A stretch of DNA of 64,000 nt from Plasmopara viticola (taxonomy: Eukaryota; Oomycota; Peronosporomycetes; Peronosporales; Peronosporaceae). The notes beneath the pieces are model-generated. The model was not told the origin of the DNA. It saw only the letters and a list, made by a program, of their open reading frames with translations, and did not search any database. This document shows, in pieces, positions 41,830 to 52,078 of the stretch (its first letter is position 1; every line of letters begins with the position of its first letter). Where the stretch lies: the NCBI GenBank assembly GCA_001695595.3, contig MBPM02000035.1:1-64000 (forward strand). The letters are read 5' to 3'. The position numbers and the translations under genes are program-made.

Positions 41830-43969
41830 ACGGAGATGCTGTACGGACAAAAATAAATATCCTTTTAGACGTCCACAGATCCAATGAAGCCAAAATTAAT
41901 ACGCTGTACGGCCCTAGATCGGTCCTTTCTGCATTTTTAGATGTTAACAGTTGCGATAGAGCAACAACTAAGCGTAAATTTATTCCTTAGAAGTGCTTAC
42001 ATGCTGTGCGACCACAAGTACGTCTTGTTTATTTTTTAGAGACCCACAGATGCAATCGAGCCATAACTAACTCTATGTTCAACCTTTCAGGACGCTGAGA
42101 TGCTACACGGCCAAAAATCCGTCCTTTCTATCTTTCTAGACATCCACAGATGCAATAGAGCCACAACTAGAATTATGACGACTCACTAGAAGCGCTGAGA
42201 CGCTGTAAGGCCCAAGATCTGTCCTTTGTGACTTTCTAGACGTTTGCAGATGCAATAGATCAGCAACTAAGTGTACGTTTATTCTTTAGAAACGCTAACA
42301 TTCTGTGCGACCACAAATACGTACTCTTAGACACCCACAGATGCAATCGAGCCACAACTAATTTTATATTCAATCTTTCAAGACGCTGAGATGCTATACG
42401 GACAAAAACCTCGTTCTTTCTATCCTTCTAGACGTCGAGAGATGCAAAAGAGCCACAACTAAAAGATTGACGTCTCTTTAGAAAACCAATTCGCTGTACA
42501 GCCCTAGATCGGTCCCTTCTGCATTTCTAGACGTTCACAGATGGGATAGAGCAACAACCGAGCGTACATTTGTTCCTTAGAAGTGCTTACATGCTGTGCA
42601 ACCACAGATACGTCTTGTTTATCTTCCTAGATACTTTCAGATGCAATCGAGCCACAACTATTTCTATATACAATCTTTCACGACGCTGAGATGCTGTACG
42701 GCCAAAAATCCGTCTTTTCTATCCTTCTAGACATCCACAGATGAAATAGAGCCACAACTGGAATTATGACGACTCTCCAGAAGCGCTGAGACGCTGTACG
42801 GCCCAAGATCTGTCCTTTGTTACTTTCTAGACGTTTGCAGATGCAATAGAGCAGCAACTAAGTGTACGTTTTTTTCTTTAAAAGCGCTAACATACTGTGC
42901 GACCACAAATACGTACTCTTAGACACCCACAGATGCAATCGAGCCACAACTAATCGAATCTTTTAGGACACGGAGATGCTGGACGGACAAAAATCTGTCT
43001 TTTCTATCTTTTTAGACAACCACAGATGCAATAGAGCCAAAATTAATACGCTGTACGGCCCTAGATCGGTCCTTTCTGCATTTCTAGACGTTCACAGATG
43101 CAATAGAGCAACAACTAAGCGTACATTTATTCCTTAGAAGTGCTTACATGCTGTGCGACCACAAATATGTCTTGTTTATCTTTCTAGACACCCACAGATG
43201 CAATCGAGCCATAACTAACTCTATGTTCAATTTTTCAGGACGCTGAGATTCTGTATGGCCAAAATTCTGTCCTTTCTATCTTTCTAGACATCCACAGATG
43301 AAATAGAGCCACAATTAGAATTATGACGACTCACTAGAAGCGCTGAGACGCTGTACGGCCCAAGATCTGTCCTTTGTGACTTTCTAGACGTTTGCAGATG
43401 CGATAGAGCAGCAACTAAGTGTTCATTTATTCTTTAGAAGCGCTAACATGCAGCGCGACCACAAAACGTCCGGTCTATTTTTCTGAACACCCACAGATGC
43501 AATCGAGCCACAACTAATTGTATATTCATTCCTTCAAGACGCTCAGGTGCTGTACGGACAAAACCCCGTCATTTCTGTCCTTCTAAAGGTCCACAGATGC
43601 AATAGAGCCACAACTAAAAGTATGACGACTCTTAAGAAGAACTCACACACTTTACAGCCCTAGATCGGTCCTTTCTGTATTTCTAGACGTTCACAGATGC
43701 GATAGAGCAAGAACTTAGCGTATATTGATTCTTTAGAAGCGGTTACATGCTGTGCGGCCACAGATACGTTCTCTCTATCTTTCAAAACGCCCACAGATGC
43801 AATCTATCCACAAGAAGTTGTATATTCATTCTTGCAGGACGCTGTGATGATGTACGTTCAAAACTCCGTCCTTTCTATTTTCTAAGACGTCGAGAGATGC
43901 AATAGATCCACAGCAAAAAGTATAACGACTCTTTTGAAGCGCTGAGACGATGTGTCGGATACTATTCTA

Positions 43970-45838
43970 TATAGATAGTTGAGACTGATCTTTGGCCGTT
44001 TAACGTACCAATGTTACAAGATTTAGGCGTGCCTGTATGAGCCGTGCAGGCTTAGGTAGGCTAAATCGTGGCTGTCAAACGTTTCAGGACTTCAAAAAGA
44101 TAATATTCGCTATGTCATAATTGCAATGAGTCCGTGTACATCTATATTAATGGTCGGAACTGACCTCTGGAGCTTTAGCGCCTCTGTGCATGTCTGAAAG
44201 ACAGACGAGACTGGTGTGTGGCTGTATGATGTCTGAGCCCTTGAAAAACGTTATTTTGCTAAGTTTATACTTATTCTGAATTCGTGCACTAAAGAGGTAG
44301 ACGAGAACGATCTATGCCCGTTTGGCGATTAAGCGCTTGAAAACAGGCATTATTAAACAAACTATGGCTGTATGAATTAGAACGACAAGCTATCAACGGA
44401 CGTGATCTGTGGCTGTACAACGTATCAGCTGTCCGAAAAAAATATTGCCCGCTAAGTTTTCTTTATGCCGAACTTGTGTATGTCGAGAAATTTACACTGG
44501 ACAGATTGGTTGCCGTACGACGTCTTAGCACTTATAAAGAGAAATTTTGCATTATTATATGGCTATACCGAGTCCGTGTACGCCTAGAACGATTGTAAGG
44601 TCTAACCCGGGGTCGTACGACTTCTATTTGTTTGTAAAAGTCATTGCTGTTCCAATATGGCTTTAATGAGTCCATGCACGTCTAGATAAATTGACGTAAC
44701 TGGTTTCATGGCTGTGCTGAGTTCTTCCACGTTTAGGAAAGGCAAACCAGACTAATTCGTGGATGTAAGACATCTCCGAATTCAAAAAAGAGACATCGTT
44801 TGCATAAATATGTCAATAATGATTCCGCGTACGTCTAGAAATGTAGATGAGCCTTGTATGTGTTCGTATGACTTCCGAGCCTATGAATAGAGCCATGTTT
44901 TGCTAATTAAGTCTACAGTGAATCTGTGAACGTTTGAATTGATAGACGGGACTGATCAGTGGTCGTACTTGTCTTAGCGCTTCCTAAAAGACATTGTTCG
45001 CCAATTCTGGCTATATAAAATCCGTGCACGTCAAGCTCGATAGATTTGCGGCCGTGCGGCATCTAAGCATTTGAAAGAGACATTGCTAGCTAATTTATAA
45101 ATCTAATGAGTCCGTGTATGTATAGAGAAGTAGACGGGACTGATCTGTGGTCGAAGTGCATTTCAGCAACTCAAACTATGTTGTTGCTATACCCAGTCAT
45201 ATACGGCGAAAGATCAGATGAACTAATTTGTTACCGTGGGACGTATTGGCACTCTACGAGGCATTGTTTGCTTTTTGTACACGTAGAGATAGACAGTCAG
45301 GATTGATCTGTGGCCGTATGACACCTCGGCGCTTAGAAAAGACCTTATTCTCTAATTATGACTAAAAACGTTTTGTGCAGGTCTAGAGAGATAGACGAGA
45401 CTAATCTTGGTCCGTATGGCGTCTCGGCACTTTAACGAATCATTACTTGCTAGATTACGGCTTTAATGCGTCTTTGCACGTCCAAAAAGAAAGACAGGAC
45501 TGAGCTGGGGCCGTAAGACGTCTCGGTGCTACGAAAGAGTCATTTTTCGTTAAGCCATAAACTTACTGCGCCCGTGCACATACAGAAAAAATTGGGACTG
45601 ATTTGTCGCCATTAGCCGTCTCAGTTTTAAGAGTCATTACTCACTTTGTAAAGACTCTATCGCTTCTGTGCTATTTAGAAAAAATGCCGGTGCTGATCGG
45701 TGGCCTTAAGAGTCACACCGCCACAACAGAAAATATTCGTTAAGTTATAGCTCTGCTGCGTTTGAAAAAGTCCAAAAACATAGACGTGATTTATCTGCCG
45801 CCGAGCAATGTCTCAGCGCTACAACAGGATCGTCTGGT
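43970..45838 (+). repeat. Highly diverged forward satellite monomers, array edge
   Basis: Orientation returns to that of the main array. Successive units of about 100-110 bp carry only eroded versions of two boxes: CCGTGTACGTCTAGA with a following GATAGACGGGACTGATCTG, and GGCCGTATGACGTCTCAGCGC. The segment between them, CAACAGAATG to GGGCTCTA in the main array, is largely replaced by sequence such as AAAAGAGACATTGCTAGCTAA. The last recognisable box is GCAATGTCTCAGCGCTACAA, ending near 45835. About 18 units are present. No gene is seen. Confidence 0.75.
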
Positions 45839-47536
45839 CCATAAGTAGCAAACGCTGCCTAAACCTCGTACAAGACATATTCATCTGAGCCGAAGGATGC
45901 CTTCACATTTTCAAAAACTTAAGAGCAACAACTCTAAGCTATGTCAGATTTGTATCCATCCATGAGCTCAGTAGCTTCAAGTTTTTGAGTCCTAGTAGCT
46001 TTGACATGCCTACAAGAGACAACGATCCGTTGGGCTTTTGACTATCTCTGTAAAAAATTATTTTTGTCGAACACGGGGCTTTTCCTGACACACAGGAATA
46101 AAATCTGCATCGTGTCCGTATTATATCTTAGCGGACTGCGCTACCTACCCATGGCGGCCTTTTTTACTTGTCTGTGATCCCATGTTACCCACCGTGTCTT
46201 GAGGTCCTATGCCACTTGCTCGTGAAGTCTTATACCCAGTAGTATGGCACTATGCTAGCCACCTTTAGAGCTATATTACCCGCTTCCTTTCGCGGCATTA
46301 GCAGATAGTGCCGTCAGCGGAATTCATTAACAACTAATGCGGATTATAAAATGGCCGTCCCCAGACTTCGTTTTAGATAAGCATCACACACCGCAAGGGT
46401 AGACACTTGACTTAATTGAGCCATTTGCGTAGGATTATGCGACCGATTTAATCGACATCTACGACCTTTCCTCGCCAATCGGTCCAGGGTCGGTGCTTTT
46501 TTAATGCAGGCATAACTAGGATTAAGTCGTTCTTGTCCACGTTAAAATTAAAGAAATTTTCTATGCTGTCATTATATTCAACTATCACAGCCAGGACTAT
46601 TCTGGCTTAATCAGTCGAACTAAACCTAATTTAAATTTGTTGGTCTCTCAGTACATCGCTTGGTCTATATTCGCTGACCACAAATGTTTAACAGCCCAAA
46701 AATTTTCACGACGCGCCAGAACCGAAGTAAGTTTAACACTCTCGTACACTTGCGTGTACAACTAGCAGTATACCGATGATACTTTCTGCTTTGAGAGCTG
46801 TCAAGCTTTCAGGAGCTAGGCTCCCATGTTGTGCATCTACAATGAGAACTTTAGCTTTTATCAATAGGGTGCTTCGTCCTTCTAATTTGCTTTGAAGTCT
46901 CGTTTTTTGCAAGTGTTCCATCAAAACTCTTGAATAAGACGAAATTTTACTTTGTAGACGAAACTATCCAACTACGGTATTCTAAGTCTAGAGAAGATTC
47001 AGAGCAAGCCTGTGATTAAAATCGCCTTAAATAGCAATTTTGATCGCTTCTTTCGGGCTGCACTTTCCACTTCAATGGCGGCGACAGCTTCCTTGCCATT
47101 TGCCCATCTTTTTTTTGCATTCGTTTGACGTCGAATTCGTCATCCATCTTCTTTCATTTTTTTTTCGCAAATGAGGATTGAACCCACACTGCATATGACT
47201 ACATGTAAATAATCACCAACAAAGTGTAGTTTACCGAATGTCTAGTTTTTACCAGTGTTCTAAAAGATTTCTATCATATTTTGGTGATTTTAAGTCACAA
47301 ATAGCAATATTCCCATGATTAACGATTTCGAAACGGCTGCACGAAATTTTCGTTTATTTTGCAGATATTCCGCTTAGTTAGAAATTTTAACGACTCAATG
47401 CTTAGCAGCATAGTCATTATCTCTTTATAACATAGCGCTTAAAGAACGATGTAAAGGATAACGCGCAGATGTTGCACTATCCTATAACTCGAAGTGGAAC
47501 CGGTCTGCACACAAAAACAGCTTTTTTTCAGGGTCT
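45839..47536. other. Intergenic DNA between satellite edge and gene island
   Basis: No convincing gene is seen. Open frames are short and without recognisable motifs. A GGTTCAATCC box on the minus strand at 47175-47184, followed by an A-rich tail on that strand, could be a relic of a tRNA-derived SINE (see findings). The 3' flank of the next gene (minus strand) starts at its left-hand end, 47536. Confidence 0.6.
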
Positions 47537-48316
47537 TTAATCAGCCGAAATCGTGGCAGGAGCGATAATGTTGCTCTCAGCGGGCACAAATTTGATCGAC
47601 CGTACTTTGTTCTGCAAGCTTTCCTTCGTTCCTGATTTATTGTTTGTCACGTTCGTCTCCAGATTCTTGGAATACCCTGTGATACGGAATGACATCGCAC
47701 TGGTGCCTAGCGATGTGAAATTCATGAAGTTGTTGTAATTTTCGTTCTCATAAACAATCACATCGAAGTTCTTAAGATCAGACTTGAACATCAGTAGCTC
47801 AGTGATCGAGTTCCGATACTCCGCGTTCACAGCAGGCACATTCTCGGTGTAGCAGATACCGTAGCCGTCACCAGACGAGGCGTAACCTAGAAAGCACGCA
47901 CGTCCGGCTTCCTCCACGTAAATTTCTTGTACAGACTGCCGGTTTGCACTAACATTGTAACCCGTGTTCGCCACATCCTTCGAAATGACGTCAACGCGCT
48001 CATCGTATGGCATGACCGATACACGTATGTTAGCGACAAGATTGCAGCCGTGACCGAATTTGATACTCCCGATCGTACCCGGCGCGGTGATGGGATTCGC
48101 ATTTGTACAGCTCATGACACGCTTACCGAGGCAGCACCTTGGCCCGACGTAGTTTGCTTGCTCGTAGAAGCACACAGAAAGATCATCATTAGCTTGCGGC
48201 AGAATGCCAATCCTGCTGCTGAATTGGTTGCACCATGTCTGGTCGTTTGATGACGAAGCGGACTTTGAAAAAATTGCAAGCACGGCTGCTGCGAGTAATG
48301 AGACGTGTTGAGCCAT
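47537..48316 (-). CDS. Secreted beta/gamma-crystallin-like protein
   Basis: The single-exon frame encodes 259 residues from the ATG at 48316; the open frame extends six codons further, but only to a TTG. Residues 1-20 form a typical signal peptide (MAQHVSLLAAAVLAIFSKSA), so the protein is probably secreted. Two Greek-key-like repeats are visible: residues 47-64 (SVCFYEQANYVGPRCCLG) with a later IGSIKF at 82-87, and residues 186-204 (VIVYENENYNNFMNFTSLG) with VRSIKF at 238-243. This is the Y/F-E-x-x-x-Y-x-G then S-I/V pattern of beta/gamma-crystallin folds. Several cysteines cluster in the first domain, and N-glycosylation sequons NVS, NFT and NVT are present. No RXLR or LxLFLAK effector motif is seen. 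Such folds bind calcium or act as extracellular structural or toxin-like proteins in other microbes; the role here is unknown. It is the gene nearest to the satellite. Confidence 0.7.
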   Translation of the reverse strand: MAQHVSLLAAAVLAIFSKSASSSNDQTWCNQFSSRIGILPQANDDLSVCFYEQANYVGPRCCLGKRVMSCTNANPITAPGTIGSIKFGHGCNLVANIRVSVMPYDERVDVISKDVANTGYNVSANRQSVQEIYVEEAGRACFLGYASSGDGYGICYTENVPAVNAEYRNSITELLMFKSDLKNFDVIVYENENYNNFMNFTSLGTSAMSFRITGYSKNLETNVTNNKSGTKESLQNKVRSIKFVPAESNIIAPATISAD

Positions 48317-48601
48317 GTCGACCAAAAAAGGCAATGCTTCCGATGCCTACAAATAGGCAGATTGTATAGTGAGTTTGCAGCATCAGTTTCAACATAAGTC
48401 TGCAAATTGGTTAAACATATGAAGCTAGTCATATGACTCATAAGGGAGAGCCAGAAGACACCTTTGGTGTGAGGGCTTGTATTTAAGGCACCCAGCAGCA
48501 ATAAAAACTAGCGTAAATTCAGAAGAAACGGCAGAGTACAACTACTCGTACTTCTTGTCTGAACAGCTGCGACTGATAAGTTATGCAATGTCAATAACTA
48601 G

Positions 48602-51420
48602 TCAAATTATTCTAGAGCTGTACTGTCTTTTCAGATTCTCGTAATGTTGAAGTTCTGTCGGCGACACCGATGGAATAACCTGTGATAAGGCCATCATAAA
48701 GTGCTTCTGGCTGACAGGAACCCGCAGCTCCTCTGGCGATAACCGATTCAAAAGCAAACGTATTGTCATAGGGCTTGAAGAATAGCAGTCTTCTGCACTA
48801 ATTTTTTCTGGACGTAATTAAACAAGAAGTCATGTCAGAACTGGTCAGCAATACTGAGAAGCGGAAAAAGATTTGTACCGAGTTGTCGGTCTAGAGCCTC
48901 AACACGGTCCTTAAGTGCAGCCGCAAGTGCACTGGAGCTGAGTGCATAGAAATCAGCACCCGTAAAGTTAATGGGGCAATGCTCTACCACAGCATTTAAA
49001 TCAGTATCCTTTGCCAACGTAAACTTTCTCGTCTGTGCCCTTAAAACCTTCAGCTGAGCTGATTTTTTATTGCAAATACCAAGATAGAGCAATCGATCAA
49101 AGCGACCAGGGCGCAGTAGACCCGTTTCCAGCAGGTCTGGGCGGTTTGTGGCCCCAATTACAAACACTTGATTGTTATCACCATCGCTTAGGCCGTCAAT
49201 CTCGGTTAGAAGCTGCGATACGACGCGATCCATGACACCACCAGAGTCTGAACCACGCCCGCGCATCGGTGCTAGTGAGTCCAACTCATCGAAGAAAAGA
49301 ATGCAAGGCCGGCAGCTACGGGCCTTCGCAAAAATCTGTCGAACATTTTTCTCGCTTTCACCAATGTACATGTTCAGCAATTCAGGACCTTTCACACTTA
49401 GGAAGTTAAGGTTGCACTCCGTCGCGATGGCCTTTGCTAGAAGAGTTTTGCCTGTTCCTGGAGGCCCATAAAGCAAAATCCCAGATCGCTGGCGAATTCC
49501 ATCGGCAAAAAATTCCGGATGCTTGATTGGCAACTGCACCACGTCCAGAATTTCATCTTTTACGTCTTCCAGACCGCCCACGTCTGTCCACTTAACACTC
49601 GGGATTGAGGCATTACCAATATTCACGGCAGAAGCCCGAGCTTGTTGTTTTCGGGCAGCTACTTCCATGTCTTTTGCCGATACAAAGCAATTATGGAATT
49701 TAGTGGGGTTCGTTACGACTAGATCTTGTAATGATGTATCTGTCTCGTCACCAAGTATACGATCAATCGCAAGACTTCCAGCATCCGCTAATATTGTTGA
49801 CAGATCCCCATACGATCGCCCCGCTGTTATTTGTGCGATTTTCGTCAAGTCCACACCCTCATGAAGTTCTATAGATGCTGTAATGTGCCGTAAGAAATCG
49901 AGACGCCTACGTTGGTCGGGTACTTCAAGGTGTAATTCGTAAAGAAAGCATTGTCGAATAAACTTAGGCACCTCGTTGATATCTTCTACGCACGCGATTA
50001 ACGGTATGTTGTGCTGATTCGTGCTTAGTGAACGAATACACTCAGAAAGGACAGCACCAATTCGCAGTTCTGCCTCCTCGTTGTCCTTCTCGACTGGAAA
50101 GAGACGGCTGATATAAAGAAGACATGGTGATATCGCCTGAGCTTTTGAGACTTGGTCACGTACATTTTCGAGCGTATGAAGCTCAGATTGTCCTGTAAGT
50201 TCAGTGAACGGAACTTCCAGAGTAAATACTCCCAATTGGTTGGCTACTTGGTGAACAAGTGTTGTCTTTCCCACACCTCGAGCTCCGCTTAAAAGCACCG
50301 AAACTGGAATCGCGCACAGCTGCGCGGGGTAGAGCATTGCATATAGCTCTTGCTCGGAATTTGATAGCAATGTCGAGTCGAACACCGATGTAATACCAGA
50401 ATATTCATTTCGCATTAAATACTGCTTAATGATTGATTCATCAGGAAACGGAGCAGATATAGATGAACCTTGTACAAGTTTTGTAGAGTCCGACACTGTC
50501 AATGCCATTGCACCCTCATTGTCTCCGTCCAATTTTTCGACCCGGAAAAATATGAGGCAAGTGTTTAGATCTAAAGTCGGTGGCATAAGTTCTGTCACCG
50601 GCTCAGCCGCGTGATTGTCTCGCGTTGCCATACAAAGAGCAGGTACTGTCATAGCTTTGTATGGCACGTAATTATCATGGTACTTCTTGTTATCGTTGGG
50701 GATACCAGACTGCGTTGTCTCTCGAAGCTCAATAGCAAAGACGTCTCCTAATTGCATTACTTTAGGCGTTGCAAAATAAGCACGAATGGCGTTAAGCAGT
50801 CCATCACGTTGTTGCAACAAAGCGTGCTGACGACAAGAAAGACTTGATATCAGCAAGGGTGAAATCATTGCGAACAACGCTGCGGCAGGGTGCTCTTGGT
50901 GTTTTCGCCGAAACAGAGCGAATGGTTGTACTGCGAGTCCTATATCCTGTTGAGATGCAGCGCGAATAGACAGCTACACAGCATACTTTAAACATCACTA
51001 TGTAAGATCTAATGTTGATTGGATGGGCACAATTCTCACCGATACTATCACGTCACTGACATCAGACGAACGCAAGCCGATGCCGAGGTTGAAGGCCAGA
51101 AGCGGCGATAGCATCACGTCGCTATTTTGTGAGACTTCTGGCTTTATATGTTGCTCATTACTAAATTCTTCTCTTTTTTCTGACAGCAGGAGTAGTCTGG
51201 CTATATGGCTGCGCTTTTGGAATTGAAGCGTTACGAATGAGTTGTGCACCACACGCAGGCGGCGCAATAGTGACACATCAGACGTCGTCACGAGTGTGAG
51301 TGCATCGTTGGCCACACAAGCAGCGTAAGAGGATGAGAATGAGCTGTGAATGCTCCACACTTGTGCACGCACCACTTGCAGCTCTGGGGTTGCATCAGCG
51401 GCAAATGACGAGAGCCACAT
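48602..51420 (-). CDS. PEX6: Peroxin-6, AAA+ ATPase of the peroxisomal export complex (three exons)
   Basis: The spliced model is 51420-51040, 50973-48855 and 48807-48602, about 901 residues. Intron 1 (50974-51039, 66 bases) runs GTGAGA to TGTAG, phase 0. Intron 2 (48808-48854, 47 bases) runs GTATTG to TCCAG; an alternative acceptor at 48793 would remove five residues. In PEX6, the PEX1 partner ATPase, the D2 ring pulls ubiquitinated PEX5 from the peroxisome membrane. Visible: D1 Walker A GARGVGKT (about 357-364) with a degenerate Walker B (PCLLYISRLF, about 410); D2 Walker A GPPGTGKT (630-637), pore-side MYIGESEKNVR, Walker B ILFFDELDS (685-693), sensor GATNRPD and arginine fingers LLRPGRFD (746-753). 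The inactive D1 and active D2 are the PEX6 signature. The last exon (RLLLNRLSPEELRVPVSQKH) is the usual C-terminal helix region. The first ATG of the open frame is at 51420; the frame further upstream has only GTG and overlaps DSS1. Confidence 0.93.
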
Positions 51421-51503
51421 GGACCAGTGCACAAAATTGCAGTTATGGTGTGGTGTACGTAGGCTTTCTAATGTGTGGAGCACTTTATCACTTTTAAAAG
51501 GCG
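51421..51503. promoter_or_regulatory. Bidirectional promoter between PEX6 and DSS1
   Basis: Only 83 bases separate the PEX6 ATG (minus, 51420) from the DSS1 ATG (plus, 51504), so both promoters must lie here or overlap the neighbouring gene. On the plus strand TCACTTTT at 51488-51495 fits the oomycete initiator consensus YCAYTYY, 9-16 bases before the DSS1 start. No TATA box is evident. An equivalent initiator for PEX6 was not found with confidence. Confidence 0.5.
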
Positions 51504-51764
51504 ATGAGCAAGCCGACCGATAACAAGACGAACAAGCCAACTCCAAAGGCAGCACCCCCCACGACGGGTGAGAAAGTGCCGATGCTCGTGGTCGTGACGG
51601 AAGAGGACGATGAGTTTGAGGAGTTTGAAGATGCGGACTGGAATGGTCACGCGGAGGAGAAAGACGCGTATATCAAGCAGCAGTGGCAGGACGACTGGGA
51701 CGTGGACGAGGCCGATGACGAATTTTGCAACCAGTTGCGGAAGGAGCTACAGAAGACTAAGTAG
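51504..51764 (+). CDS. SEM1: 26S proteasome lid subunit SEM1/DSS1
   Basis: A single exon of 86 residues, the usual size for this very small acidic protein. After a basic, proline- and threonine-rich N-terminus comes the family hallmark: EEDDEFEEFEDADWNG (about 34-49), then KQQWQDDWDVDEADDEF (about 58-74) and a C-terminal helix NQLRKELQKTK. The conserved acidic stretches with W residues bind RPN3/RPN7 in the proteasome lid, BRCA2-type proteins and the TREX-2 export complex. The ATG at 51504 is the first in frame, and an initiator-like motif lies just upstream. It is divergent from PEX6 and convergent with the mitochondrial bS6 gene. Identification is firm because the WDDDDFxxQL-type pattern is unique to this family. 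Confidence 0.95.
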   Translation: MSKPTDNKTNKPTPKAAPPTTGEKVPMLVVVTEEDDEFEEFEDADWNGHAEEKDAYIKQQWQDDWDVDEADDEFCNQLRKELQKTK

Positions 51765-52078
51765 CTGCAGAGCCAGTTAACACGGAAATACAATTATGAC
51801 GGTTGCAGATGCAAGAGAGGTGAGAGACATACGAAACAGCTGCATCGAATTAAGCTCGTATTAGACAGCAACATATCGCCAGATACGGTCTCACGTATTT
51901 TAATCAGCAATTACACTGAATTGATCTGCAGTACAATCTAATTTTTTCTGATGCTCTCTATTGGCTATCAATCCATTGGCAGTACTAGTACGTACGTCGA
52001 AAAACACGCCATCATGCAACAACAGTAGCATTTGAAACAAAGTATAATAGATTTCGTCGAGGAACATTACTGTTGCAC
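51765..52078. other. Convergent 3' intergenic gap
   Basis: This 314-base gap separates the stop codons of DSS1 (plus) and the mitochondrial bS6 gene (minus) and should hold both 3' untranslated regions. The composition is AT-rich; no open frame or repeat of note was seen. Confidence 0.6.

Larger units (their letters stand above)
40312..43960 (-). repeat. Inverted satellite block organised as a six-monomer higher-order repeat
   Basis: Landmarks recur with six-monomer spacing. CTAGATCGGTCC is at about 41913, 42505, 43071 and 43660. The monomer with CAAGATCTGTCC is at about 40513, 42209, 42802 and 43356; subtracting the 1.14-kb LINE between the first two leaves about 560. The period is therefore about 555-595 bp, and monomers are 93-100 bp. 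This subfamily differs from the block to the left in all six monomers. Orientation is reverse relative to 1-38775. The block is interrupted by the LINE at 40692-41829. Confidence 0.85.

Noticed and set aside
47927..48250. Plus-strand 107-codon open frame opposite the secreted protein gene
   Set aside because: Antisense to the crystallin-like frame and without motif; the minus strand has the signal peptide and paired repeats.
49035..50614. Plus-strand open frames inside PEX6
   Set aside because: Antisense shadows of a well-supported AAA+ coding exon.
51498..51555. PEX6 start further upstream (open frame from 51555)
   Set aside because: The codon at 51555 is GTG, it lies inside the DSS1 coding region, and the first ATG in frame is at 51420.
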